Shown in pieces: positions 22,290 through 33,600 of a DNA stretch of 64,000 bases. Location: contig NC_134104.1 in assembly GCF_040939455.1 (NCBI RefSeq), forward strand, positions 7,091,501-7,155,500. The letters are read 5' to 3'. The notes beneath the pieces are model-generated. The model searched no databases, was not told the DNA's origin, and worked only from the letters and a program-made list of their open reading frames with translations. Source of the stretch: Microcebus murinus (lineage: Eukaryota; Chordata; Mammalia; Primates; Cheirogaleidae). The stretch's first letter is position 1, and the number at the start of each line of letters is the position of its first letter. Both the position numbers and the translations under genes were made by a program.

Positions 22290-22680
22290 CCAGCTTGTTC
22301 TAAACTCAGGACCTTTGCACGAACAGTTCCCTCTGCCCAGATCACTTGTTTCCCAAGAAATTTGCAAGGTTTGCCCTTTCACACTCATCCTATTTCTTCT
22401 CAAATGTCTTCTCAGCAGAGGGGTGATCCCAGGCAGACCACCCTAAAACACCCGCCACAAACCAGTCTTTATCTCCTTGTCCTTCTTTAATTTATAGCAT
22501 TTCCTGGAATTTGTGTACAGCTATAACACACAGCGGCTATTTCTGGCTTTCATCTCCCCCCAAAAAGTAAGCTCCATGGGAGCAAGGACTTTGTCTTCTT
22601 CACTGCTGAAATCCAGCACCTGGAACAGTAATGGCATGTAACAGGCACTTAGTAAAGATTTGTTGAATGAATGAGTGACA
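22290..22680 (+). repeat. L2 LINE 3' part
   Basis: The order AGGACCTTTGCACGAACAGT, CCCTCTGCCCAGATCACTTG, CTCAAATGTCTTCTCAGCAG and AGTAAGCTCCATGGGAGCAA, then AAATCCAGCACCTGGAACAG, and a terminal GATTTGTTGAATGAATGAGT matches the 3' several hundred bases of LINE-2, sense strand. Confidence 0.75.
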
Positions 22681-22689
22681 GCAACCCCT

Positions 22690-24123
22690 GGAAATTGCAA
22701 CCCAGCTTGGATGGGGCCTGGTTTGCCACAAGCTGATCCATGGCTCATAACGGGGCTGGGGGGAGGAGCATTAGTGAGCACAAAGCCCCGTGCCGACGTG
22801 GGGCCGGGCGTGGTTATAAAACAGAACAGCCCTACCCTGGTCCCACAAGGTTGGCGTGAGTTATTTCACTTTGGGAACCTCCCCTGCAGGTGACTGCACC
22901 CAGGGTCTCAGCAAGAGGGCACAGGGTGTCATAAACTCCTTGGCAACAAGGAGACCAAGGCTGAGGGCTCAGGCAGTCCGGGAACCGAAGGGCACCGTGA
23001 GGGCTCCGGGCAGGAACAGAAGGAAGGGCTTTGCGGGCAGAGTGAGGGTGGAGGGCCTACATCTGCCAACCTGGACAGAGGAAGAGTGGAATTTAGAAAA
23101 GTAAAAAAAAAAAATCTCAACGTTGGAGCAGGCAGAGAAAAAGTGAGTGAACTTTAACTAATTCAATCCACATTCCCCAAGGGCTTTCTGTGTGTTGGCA
23201 CAACACTCAGTGCTGGGGGAAAGACACCTGAAAGTCACGATTCCAGCCCTCAGAAAGCATAGCCAGAGGTTCTAGAAGTGGCCCTGAAACCGGAGCATGA
23301 GCTAGGTTTTGCAGGAGGATGAAGAGTTGCAAAGTGAACGCGGAGAGGAGACAGCTCCTCGTCTGCCAAGAGAGGTTCTCAAGTGGGCACGTTCAGAGGC
23401 TTAATCATGAGTTAGATTTAAAAGTAGCCTATATGCACGACGCCTTATTAAGAGTGCCTTTTGCTAACTCTATTTTTAGAGGATGTTAATTATGTTACCT
23501 TTTGACTCGAAATTGGGACAGGTTAGCTCTAATTACATGGGATTCTTTAAGGAACTTGGAAAGATCTGGCATGATCCACTCCAAACCCGAATTACTGCTG
23601 ACCCTCTCTATTCACTTTTAAGGAAAAGCTAGTGGTCAGCAACAGATCAAGGGCACTAGAGACTGTGCCCAGAGGTCTGGCTGTCACCAGGTGGGACTGG
23701 GGAACCAAGAGTATCTTGGTAAGACGGTGAACAGCTGCACACTCTAGTCCAATATTAAAAAAATGTCCCAAGTCTGTGGCACAGAATTAGGTTAACTTGA
23801 AGCTCTGATAACAAAAGATAAAGTGTTGGGTTCTTTCGTATAAGCTTTTACTCCCCCGACTTTTTGGAGGGCTGGAATTTTAGCAGCAGGTTGTAAAAAC
23901 AGTCTTCGGAATTGACCTAGGGTCCTCTTTCTTTCCAGCCCCCTGTGCACTGGGAGAATGTCCGTTTGATCCATAACAAACAAATAATGTCATTGTATCC
24001 ACCAGGAGATGATAGCCTCTCCAGGACTTCTTGGTGCACTTCATGAGCCTGGTGATGGCCTCGTGTTAATAAATCATAAAGGAAAATGAGCTCGAGAAAG
24101 GCTAGTGTGGAGGGCAGAAAGCA
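22690..24123. other. Non-coding, nothing firm recognised
   Basis: The segment at about 23165-23270 (GGGCTTTCTGTGTGTTGGCA, then CACTCAGTGCTGGGGGAAAG) resembles an old L2/MIR-like piece in sense orientation but is too diverged to name. No exon is seen. Confidence 0.4.
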
Positions 24124-24675
24124 TGCCTTAGTCATCTATCGTCATGTAACAAGTGACTGCAGACTTAGTGGCTTACAGCGCCACCCAGGTATTACCTCAC
24201 AGCCTCTGTAGGGCAGAGGCTTGGCTGGGATCTCCAAGGCTGAAATCAAGGTGTCGGCAGAGCTGCATTCCTTGCTGGCTCCTCTTGCAAACTCACGTGG
24301 TTATTGGCAGAACTCAATTCCTTGAGGCTGTCGGACTGAGGTTCCCATTCTCCTGGCTGTCTGCCAGGAACTGGGCTCCCCTCCTGAGGTTGTCTCAGTT
24401 CCTCGCCACGTGGCCCCCTCCATGTGCCCTTGCACCCTTTAAATCCCTCTCGTGCTTCAAATCTCTCTGGCCAGGAAGAGCCTGATCTCATTTAAGAGCT
24501 TGCCTGATTAGGTCTGACCCACCCACAATCATCTTCCTCTTTTAAAGTCAACTGATTTGGAACCTTAATTATATCTGCAAAATCTCTTCACCCAAGCCTC
24601 CAGGTTGGCATTTGATTGGATAGCTGGGAGAAGGTGGCAGGGGTCTTGGGAGCCACCTTAGAATTTTGCCTAGCA
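24124..24675 (-). repeat. MLT1-type LTR, near full length, antisense
   Basis: Read on the plus strand it runs from TGCCTTAGTCATCTATCGTC through GACTTAGTGGCTTACAGC, GAAATCAAGGTGTCGGCAGA, GCTGCATTCC, TCAACTGATTTGGAACCTTA and ATTATATCTGCAAAATCTCT to AGAATTTTGCCTAGCA. This is the reversed order of an MLT1 LTR with TG...CA ends and about 550 bp. No convincing 5-bp TSD was found. It is non-coding. Confidence 0.65.
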
Positions 24676-26300
24676 CAGGACACAAGCACCTGTGTCCCTG
24701 GCTTCTAGGCTTCAGGGGGACAGCTACCCAAGATTCCAGCGGTTCTGGAAACTTCCCTCTGCTCCCTACCATAGCACACCCTCAGCCCCAACCATGAGCC
24801 CTGTTGTTTTGAAGGGCCTTTTCCAGGAAATCGTTCTCAATTCAGAATTAATTCTGATCTTTCCCTTTGCCAAGCTCTCAGGGCACGGTCAAGAGAGGTG
24901 GGAAGGGCAGAATGGGTTAGGATAGGCTGGCTGGATCCTAACACACGGAACATCCACCGTGCTCAGGGAGCGTGGCAGGGAAGATAAGGGGCATGGATGC
25001 TGAGACGAAGAAGAAGAAGGTTCCTCTGAGAATGAGAAGTTCTAGAACAGCCTTGAAGGAAACAAGGGCAGAAAGCTGCAGCAGAGGGCTGAGAAGCAGG
25101 AGTGCGGGGTGTCCCTCATAATGAGTGACCCCTTTGTTTTGACCTGGCTCTACAAGTGAGGCTCACCTTCATTTAGCAAATCCAGGGACCCGCAGGCAGA
25201 CTAGATCAGTGTCAGCAGTGGGCTCCTACAGGCCGTGGCTCTCAGCCCAGTGCCGGGCTCCGCTCCTGACCCCCTGAGCCCAGGTCCCTGCGGACAAGAC
25301 CAGCTGTCTTTATTTATGGAGAGATTCAGCCATAGAAACAGAGGGGCAGCTTGGGTCGAGGTAGAGCGCATAACTCTGAGTTTTCGTGAAATCTGGGTTT
25401 TGCTTTTGGGCTTTGGGCACTCATGCAAGTTTTCTGAGTAAAGGGAACTTGGGGAAGCAGAAGGTCAAGTGGAACCCGAGGAAGGTTCATCCGGCAACGG
25501 CGTAAACAACGGATCAGAGATTTTTTAAAAAGACCAAAGACAAGGGCAGAAGGCTGATGCTCTCTGGAGGACACCAGGCCATTATGGAAACAGAAAGCAA
25601 GCAGGAAGTGGGCGACGCAGAGAGGAACCAGGGGAGGAGCGACAGAGCCGGGGAGCCAGGCTCTTGGCAGCAGGCCCTCGGCCCGCCCGGCAGTGAACTT
25701 GAGAGCAAGAACGTGAACACCCGAGCCGCCCCCAAAGCTGCAGAAGGCACTGTCATCCTGCACTTCTAGACGCTTCCCTGAGTGAGATGGATGGGCGGTG
25801 TGGAAATACATCGATAGAGCCCTAAGGACGCACCTGGCTTATCCGGCCCTGGCACCAGAGCTGACACCATATGCTTAACCCAGCCACGCCAGAGAATCCG
25901 GAATCCTGGCAAGTGGTTCCCCAAGTGGAAAGGTTTCTGCACCCAGCAAAGCCGCAAGGTGACTCCATTGCTTCAGACCTTGTAAACAGATGCCAACCAT
26001 CTGAAAAAAGCTTCCTGCCGCTGACATCTGGTGACGAACAACAGGTGAATCGCGGGGCATTTACCGTGCTGTCGAATGAATGCAGCATGACTTCTAGCAT
26101 GCAGGCAGCTCCCTTCGCCCGTCTTCCAGCCACCAGCCTGGAGAGCCAACAGGGGCGCGCTTAGCACGGCAAAGTGGGCGGGCATGGAAGAGAATTGGAT
26201 ATTTACCTACAGAGGACTCCAAATGCTTCCTGGTCAAACTGCTCTAAGGGTAAATTTGACAGTCAAATCTGAACGGAATCCGAACAATGTTGAATACAAT
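24676..26300. other. Non-coding, nothing recognised
   Basis: Moderately GC-rich with many overlapping short frames. The longest is 161 codons, minus strand, 25326-25811. No repeat family or domain is recognised. Confidence 0.45.
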
Positions 26301-26304
26301 CATC

Positions 26305-26400
26305 CCAGCTCTAGAGGAGTGATGTGACTTGCCCGAGGCCGCACAACTAGCAAGCGAGTGGAAGAATGAGGATCGGGCGGTGTCTGTCTGGTTCCGAAGC
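26305..26400 (-). repeat. MIR, antisense fragment
   Basis: GTGACTTGCCCGAGGCCGCA, CAACTAGCAAGCGAGTGGAA, GAATGAGGATCGGG and TCTGTCTGGTTCCGAAGCCC follow the reversed MIR block that normally reads 'taacttgcccaaggtcacacagctagtaag...'. Confidence 0.6.
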
Positions 26401-26920
26401 CCGGGACTTTGGGAGCAGGTGAACTTGGAATTCCTCTAGGAACACAGGCAAAGTCAGTGCCAGCCCCCTGGCCCCGAGTCAGAGCTGTGTCCCACCACCC
26501 CTGATATTGACTGTTTGGTCAGACTCCCCAGAAGGGTGACACATCCACATTGGTGGTGACTCACGGCCTCAGCCAGGGGACCAGTCCTGCGGGGTGAACA
26601 GGAGCCATCTGCAGAGGTCTGTAGGCTACACCAGGGCCTCACCTGTTTATATAAGGCCCGAGCTAAGAATGACTTTCATATTTTTAAAAGTTTGGGAGGC
26701 AAAGAATACTCCAGAGACTACCTGTGGTTTGCAAAGAGTCGACTACTTCATAGCTACCCCTCTACAGGAAAAGCTTGCTGGCCCGTGGATTTGGGGGCAA
26801 GCCAGTATTTTCAGAGAATTGCCAAGGGCCAACAAAGGTGACAAGATTCCTAGAAGGTCACCCAGGTATAATGCAGCAAGGATAGGAACTAGATCTCAGC
26901 TCTTGTATTTCTACTATCTG

Positions 26921-27130
26921 CAGGGGTCCCCAAACTGCGGCTCGCAGACCACACACGGCCTGCCGAGGACATTTATCCGGCCCGCCTGGTGTTTTTGCCA
27001 TGCTGCCTGTCCTGCTTAGCAGCCAACTCGTCCTGGGCCCACAGTGCGCATGTGTGGAATGTGCCCGCACTCTCCAACGGTCTGAGGAACAGTGAACTGG
27101 GCCCCTGTTTAAAAAGTTTGAGGACCCCTG
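26921..27130 (+). mobile_element. Non-autonomous hAT (MITE-like) element B, 210 bp
   Basis: The ends CAGGGGTCCCCAAAC and GTTTGAGGACCCCTG are inverted repeats with 14 of 15 positions matching. The last ~60 bp (CTCCAACGGTCTGAGGAACA, GTGAACTGGGCCCCTG, TTTAAAAAGTTTGAGGACCC) and the first ~50 bp correspond to element A at 18485-18678 in the opposite orientation. The cores differ: this one is GC-rich with GCGCATGTGTGGAATGTGCC. The two are members or subfamilies of one family. No clean 8-bp TSD is visible (ACTATCTG against ATCTAGAG). Confidence 0.82.
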
Positions 27131-27360
27131 ATCTAGAGGGAAGGCCTGCCCTGGCCTAAAAGCCTGTGAACACACACATGTGGATCCACATATTCATGCA
27201 AACACACACAGGACACATGCATGCACACATGTGACACACTCAAGCACACACGGGCCCTCTGGTTATGGAATGAAGGTACTGCTGTTTCCTTGTGGCCTGT
27301 GAAACGTCCATGCTTAAAGGCAGTTTGCAAACTCTGAAGCGCCTTCAAGAGCCGTTTTTG

Positions 27361-27750
27361 CCGTGGTCAAACTCAGTGAATTTAGTCCCAGGGGAGGGTC
27401 GGCCGTGGCGCACACGCCGGAAGTGCCTGTGGTGCCCGCCCCCCACCGCTGGCGCTTGCCTGTGCTCGCACGGCTTGCCTCCTGCTGTTTTCTGCAAGCC
27501 ACGAGCCGCTTGGCCAAAGTGAGGAGACCCAGGCTTGCACCTGTCTGCCCCCGCCGGTTAACAGGTGACTTTGCAGGAGAGAAGGCGGGGACGTGTGCGT
27601 GCAGGGCGGGGCCGGAGGAAGGATTGGCATTCGCTGAGCGTAAGTGGCGTGGAAAGGAGCTTTGCGGAGTGCGGCGACACATCCTTGCCCAGACGCTCGG
27701 TGGTTTTCAGGCACCACGTCCCCGCGTGTGGCAGCTCTCACCGCCCTCTG
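27361..27750 (+). promoter_or_regulatory. CpG island, candidate promoter
   Basis: Counting by hand gives about 31 CpGs in 390 bp at about 64% GC, an observed/expected ratio near 0.8, which meets the usual CpG-island criteria. It contains a GC box (GGGCGGGGCC, 27605-27614) of the Sp1 type. A good 5' splice-site match, GAGC|GTAAGT, lies at 27636-27645, strand plus. No TATA box is obvious. It could be the promoter and first exon of an unannotated transcript, often a lncRNA, or an orphan island. The plus orientation is inferred only from the splice-site match. Confidence 0.5.
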
Positions 27751-28040
27751 TGGATGTGCTTATTAAACTAAGCTTCGATAGCACAGCCCCCTTTCCCCAG
27801 CACGTCTGTTACCAACAAACCCCAGAGTGCCGTGTGGATTCTGAGCACGCGTATCGACTGTGGACTCGGCACGCTCATCTGTCCACTCAAGGCTACCCCC
27901 TCCTCCTGCCCACACCACTTCGGGAGCGGGACAGAGAAACCATTCTGGGCACACAGGAGGGAAGAAGAAAGGAAGAAAATGCTTATGGCATGGACCCAGA
28001 TAAAATTTTAGAGGGGGAGGGTCTGGGAGCTCCTAACTGA
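27363..28040 (+). other. Longest open frame of the window, 225 codons, doubtful
   Basis: It opens with an ATG just inside the CpG island and runs to 28040. The translation is rich in R, P and A, as expected from GC-rich DNA. It shows no signal peptide, membrane segment or domain that I recognise. The antisense strand is also open for 119-122 codons, which argues for a GC effect. A strong splice-donor match at 27640 would interrupt it. I regard it as a chance frame, with a small possibility of an unknown short protein. Confidence 0.15.
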
Positions 28041-28286
28041 ATTCTTACCTATGTAGGAATTCCACCTGCAACAACCACAGGGGGAAACCTCCAGCCTCTG
28101 CTTGGATGCTTCCAAAGACAGGGCGCTTGCTACCTCACAAAGAAGCCCTATTATTCTTAAGCAGCTTTAGCTGTAAGACCCGCAAACCACCTCTCTCACT
28201 CTTCGTCCTGCTTGTCCGAGCCCTTCCCTATCCAGTTTTTACCTGGAGGCACCTTTTGGGGTTCCACTGTCTTCCTGTTTGCAGAC

Positions 28287-28465
28287 TGCTATGGACTGAA
28301 TGCTATGCCCCCTCCGAGTTTCTGTGCTGAAGCACCGCGCCCCAGCATGGTGCAGTCCGGAGACAGGACCTTTGGGAGGTAATTAGGGTTAGGTGAGGTC
28401 ACATAGGCGAGGCCCATCACAAGGGATGGGACAGGTAGATGGCCTTATAAGAAGAGGAAGAGAGA

Positions 28466-28556
<91 letters not shown>

Positions 28557-28750
28557 AGTAGAAAGGCCAGGTGAAGACATAGCAAGAAGCTGGCCATCTG
28601 CAAGCCAGGCAGAGCTCTTGCCTGAAACCACACCCGGCCAGCACGCGACCTTAGGCTCTCCAGCCTCCGGAACTGTGAGGCATAAATGCCCATTGTTTGA
28701 GCCACCCGGTCGATGGTATTTTGTTACACCAGCCCGAGCTAACTAAGGCA
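28287..28750 (+). repeat. MLT1/MaLR-type LTR with internal microsatellite
   Basis: A sense LTR from TGCTATGGACTGAATGC to AGCTAACTAAGGCA with TG...CA ends. It includes GACAGGACCTTTGGGAGGTA, ATTAGGGTTAGGTGAGGTCA, CAGCCTCCGGAACTGTGAGG and TGGTATTTTGTTACACCAGC in the order of the MLT1/MST group. The flanks CAGAC (28282-28286) and TAGAC (28751-28755) form a 5-bp TSD with one C/T difference. The central part has been replaced or expanded by a CT/GT microsatellite. It is a solo LTR with no internal retroviral genes. Confidence 0.82.
28469..28553. repeat. Compound (CT)19(GT)23 microsatellite
   Basis: CT repeats occupy 28469-28506 and GT repeats 28507-28553, both uninterrupted. The tract lies within the MLT1-type LTR. 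It explains the S/L and H/T-rich frames on both strands, which are not genes. Uninterrupted dinucleotides of this length are likely polymorphic. Confidence 0.97.
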
Positions 28751-28755
28751 TAGAC

Positions 28756-31700
28756 CAAACACACTTACTTTCTACAGCCTTTCTCCACACCAGAACCCCA
28801 CACCTGTCCACCCCTGGCAGCCGCCCTCTGAGTGTGTCCCAGCTTGTCATTGACACACACGCCTCTCCACCCAGAAAGGACCTGCTTCAGCAGACTCCTT
28901 GTTTCCAACTCCACCCTTCCCACCGGGCCAAGAGCCCCCACCGGCAGAGGCCGGGCCCCCACGCAGTGTATGTAAGTGCTAGCCTCAGCTCCTGGCACAG
29001 AGAAGGGCCTCTGTGAATATTTGATGAACCCATAAAAGCAAAAGCACGGAGGGCGGACGGCCTGCCTTACCCCAGACTCTCCACGTCCGCATCTGCTCAG
29101 GTTCTCACGGGCAGTCCCAGGTTGAATTGTCCACCCTCCTCCCTCCTCTGCGCCATTCCAGCTCCTCTGCCAGAATTCAATATTCAGATCCTCCCACCCT
29201 TCTTGAGCCGTCTCTACCCGCAGGCTCTTAGCCACGTGTTCCCTGAATTCTTTTGGAGTTTGCCTTCTGACAACCTAGCGCAGAGTTCTCATCTATGTTC
29301 CCCGAAGGATGACATCCATAAGGTGTTCACGAGTCTTCCACCAAAAACACTTTGACGTCACACCAGCGTCATATAAGGGGAGGCCCAGGTAACGACACTT
29401 ACTTTGCTAATCCCAAAATTTCCTAAATGTATTTGACTGAAGAGCTCCTTTGTTGTGGGCTATCTATTAACCTTTGAGGGTTGGTGTCCCCTGACATGTG
29501 AAGCCATCTGGCTCAGCCTCGCTTGACCGTGCACCTTCTTCTTCCTCCTTTGCTGTTGGGAATGGCCATGCGACAAGACCCCAATTCCTGAGATTCCCAT
29601 CCCTGCCATTTTACCAGCCAGGTCTTCTTGGTTGGGGAACGTTAAAGCCAAGGAAAGAATTCCACACCTTCCCACCTTTCTCGAGTGGAGAGAAGATAAT
29701 GACTTTGGCTCACAGCCCCCGGGTGGTCCACGCCCTTTCTGTACATGACAGTCTGGGTGTCCCCACGCCAGGACTAACTTCCAGTGTTTCTCTCCAGAGG
29801 TGAGAAGCAGTATACAAGGAGCTTGACAACAGCTCGTGTGACTCCTTTTTCCTGGGAAATGCCTACATTTTGTCTGTTTGAAATAAAAATGAGGAATGCC
29901 TTTCAGGGCCCAGAGAAGCCTACAGAACAGTCAGAGGGTTATTTGGCTGCAGTTTGGGGCTCTACAAACAATACCAGGCCACCCTCAAATCCAAGTTTAT
30001 AAGAGTTCTGCCTCTTTTTCATACTTGCTCTTTTTTCGGCCTGGAACCATCTCTTCTCCCAATCCAATATGCATGTGTATATGCACACACACACACACAC
30101 ACATACACACACTTCATTGTATATGTTTTTCCAGCATGTCAGCATCCACTTCAGGCTCCATGATTTCACTTTATCTGCAACCCTAAAAGGCAAGCAGGAC
30201 CACGCCTTTAGCAAGGGGAGAGAAATGTTATTCGGGGTAATAGGCCTTTCTCAGACCTGGAAGTGATCTCAGATGAACCAAGGCTCAATGAACTTGAAGC
30301 AGTCCCGTACTTAACTCGCACGGCAGTGGAGACTGGAGCAGCGATGTTTGTGGTACCTGACCCCTTAGCCCTCTGCCACTGACCCGCCTTTTCCAGCACA
30401 GGGAAGCCTCGTCATTAAGAGTTTAGTATCCGAGCATCACTAGGAAGCCATTAGGAACACCAGGGTTTCTGGGGTGCAATGATGCAACACAACTTTGTCA
30501 CGCAGACATTTCACGCTCCCGTTCCCTGCCCTCAGAGTCAACGTGGGCTAATTTGTGCAAATTTTCTATAGAGCCAGTTGTAAACCTGCCATGGCCCGAG
30601 CTAGATGGTGAGCGACTGGAGGGAGGGGGGTGTGCTGTTCTCGCTCCTGAGTCTCAGCTCTCAGCTCATCACTGCGCTTGGCCCCTGGCGAGATCCCTGT
30701 TGAATTGACTTGCTGTTGAAGGCTGGATTCCTCTCGTCTTTCTCAATCATCCCTTCCACAAACCTTACCAGAGAGGCCTGTGTGAGCATGAATGGCGATC
30801 AGCACACAGTCCCTGCCCTCGAGAAGTTCGCAGTCTAATACTGGAGTCAGGCATAGGCTCGGTTACAAAACGGCGTGGGTGGGCAACAGAAGTGAGCGTG
30901 CCGGGAAGGTCACTGAGGGTTGCCGTTTTCAGAGTGAGCGCGTGAGAAGGCAGGCGGTCGTGCAGTGGGGTCAGCGCTGGTCCCCCAGGCTCCCTGGAGC
31001 ACCCCAACCTGCCGCTCTGCCTTCCTTCCCTCCCCTGCCCCCCGTGAGGTTTCCCTTTGCGATCCAGTGGCAGACATGGTGCAGTAGATACACTGGGGGA
31101 CTTTGACAGAACCGGAGAAAAGAAACACGTGATCGGCACAAATGGGCTTCTCAGTTCCCGGGCCCTGGTGAGGGCCTGGTGCCCACGCCCGCCCTCACTC
31201 CAGGCAGTCCTGGCCGCTCGTCATGGGCTGGGCTGGGCTGGTAACAGAGAGGCTGGCTGACCAGCCAGGGTGGCCCGAAAGCTGTCACTGTGCTGAAACC
31301 TGTTTCACTACGTGTCTATCTCAGAACACTGCTACACAAATCATTGCAATCCCACAAAGATATTTGCCTGGAATTTCAAGTCACAGTTTAAGGAAAGAGT
31401 TTGAATATGAGCATGTTTATAAGAAATACTTATTAACTCTGTTCCCCTGTAAAGAAGGTAATGCTTGTTTAAAAAAAAAAAAAAAAAAAAGCTTCCCACA
31501 AATGCAGCAATAGTCACAAGGGGAGATGACATTATAACTCCAAGCTTGGGAATAATTCAATTATCCTCAAAGGTTACTTATTTTGAAAAGAGCATTTTGC
31601 TGTGTTTTCTCCCTCGAGCCTTGGTTATTCAAAGCTGCATGCTTATTGTTTTCACCACGCAGACTCACAGAGGACAGGAACTCGCAAAAAGAGCTCCGTC

Positions 31701-33400
31701 GCTAAATGAAACCATTTAGCCATCCACTTCTATTGAGTATATTTTTAGGCTTATGCCATTTTTTGACTTACGCTTTCTTTTTAAAAAAAAAAAAGTGTCA
31801 TGATCCCTTTTCTTTCTCTTTAACTTTCTCTCCTCCAACTTGTGTTTTATCTTGCAAAATGTCAAACAAATTAAGTGCATGAACTTCTGGTGTGCACCAG
31901 AGAAAGAGACAGACAATATACACCCACTTTTGTTCTGAAACCTGGCATTCTCTTAAGTTCAAACTAAAATAATGGAGTGTCCAAATCCACGGTCCCAGGA
32001 ATGAGCTTCTAGAGAGGGAGAAGTGAGAGAAGACAGGAGTCTCAGAGCACACTGATGGACGATCCCACTGGGAGTGGCTGGAAACATGTGGGACCAGCAA
32101 TGTTTCTGTTCCGCCTACTGCAAGGAAAAGCAAATTTAGCCTCTGGGTTCATGTCTCAGTAGCCTGTTAGCCTAACCAAGATTTAATGTCACTCACTGCA
32201 CATCAGGGTTGGTGAATTCACAAAATATTCCAGATCTTTTTCTTTTATTTGGAAACCAAATTGCTCACCTGGATTTTATACTTAGGTCCCAAGATTTTAT
32301 GTTTGAGGAAACAAGCATCTCAACGACCAGTAATGCTTCTCTATGAAGATCCCATAGGAAGCTGTCTTAACACGATTAAATAAAAATCACAGGAATATTT
32401 TCATGCAGCCGGTTTTACTATGAATACCAATTGCTGACCGGCATATTTAATGGTAGAAATTGCGGGTAATGCCATTGTCAGGGAGGAACGGTACTCCTGT
32501 TTTAAACTTTTGGAGTTGTCGTGAGAGACCTGGGGAGACAAGGTGGTTGAGAGAGGAGATTTTTTTATTTGGTCTCCATAACTGAATCAGAAGTTGCTGT
32601 TTCCCAAATCAGGCTTTGGTCTATTGGCCTTTTTATTGAGCCCTGCCTCTATGGGCTCAGTGTTGTAAAAGTACATGCACATAGTGTTTGAATAGCACCC
32701 AGGCGCAAAAATCTTGTTATAAAACCATTTGATGTCAACTCAAGGGCCGAGCAATTTGGAACATGACTCATAATAATAAAAATGCTAAGTTTGCTCTGAC
32801 TTGGAACACACAAAATAAACTAAACCGTGAAGCTATTGGTATTTATAGGAGACTCACCAGGCTGTGAGCACTTGCAGCAAAGGATTTCTTGGGCGTTTGA
32901 ACCAAGCTTACCTGAGGTCCAGTGTTGCTTCTGCTCTAAAGTATGTGATTTCATGGATTGAATTACTCCCCAAACCCTCTGACCTTGAGCTTGGCCACTT
33001 TGCCCATTTGTTGTTGTGTTATTCATTCTGGCTCGACACGGATCCACCCTGCATATTTCATAGTGTGTTCGTGTTTGCTCAATTGTCAACCCACAGACAT
33101 GCAACGCTGTGATTGAAGTGTTTAATGTTCATATATATATATATATTTCATATGTGTATAAAACATATATAGTGCTTTGTAGATAATGTATGCTTTGAAA
33201 AAGACAGAACACATATGCACTAATATCACAGATTTGGGGTGATTTTAATTTTTTTCTTTGTGGTTTTTTTTGTTATTGTTGTTGTTGTTTTTCAAATGTC
33301 CTGGGATGAATAATACTTACCTGTTTGATGATACAAAAATTAAAGTTATTTGTAAAAGGAAAGGATGGCTAGTAAAAATACGAAAAATATAGCTCCTTGA
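28756..33400. other. Non-coding stretch with minor repeats
   Basis: It contains a (CA)n tract at 30084-30112 and an L2-like 3' fragment at about 30600-30715 (GAGCGACTGGAGGGAGGGGG, then GATCCCTGTTGAATTGAC). It also has an A-run of 20 at about 31471-31490 without a recognisable retroposon next to it, and an (AT)n tract at 33131-33147. AT-rich sequence from 31.7 to 33.3 kb shows no repeat or exon. Confidence 0.45.
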
Positions 33401-33404
33401 GAGT

Positions 33405-33600
33405 GGCTTCTCTGGGGTCGGACTGCCTGGATTTGAACTCCAGGCTCTCCTTTTTGCTAGTTGGGTAACTTTTGGCAAGTTAACCTCTGGAAGCCTTGGT
33501 TTGCTCATCTGTAAAATGGAAACAATAAGGGCGTCTATCTTGAAGGGCTTGGTGAGAATGGCATGCGACTGCGTGTGTCGAGTGTGCACCTGGAGCCCAG
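33405..33600 (+). repeat. MIR SINE
   Basis: TCGGACTGCCTGGATTTGAA, then GTTGGGTAACTTTTGGCAAG, TTAACCTCTGGAAGCCTTGG and TCATCTGTAAAATGGAAAC follow the sense MIR consensus from the tRNA-like head through the core. Confidence 0.78.

Noticed and set aside
28389..28746. Frames with long runs of S/L, C/V or H/T residues
   Set aside because: They are translations of the CT/GT microsatellite.
31471..31490. A20 run taken as a possible retroposon tail
   Set aside because: No poly(A) signal, TSD or recognisable body could be found upstream.
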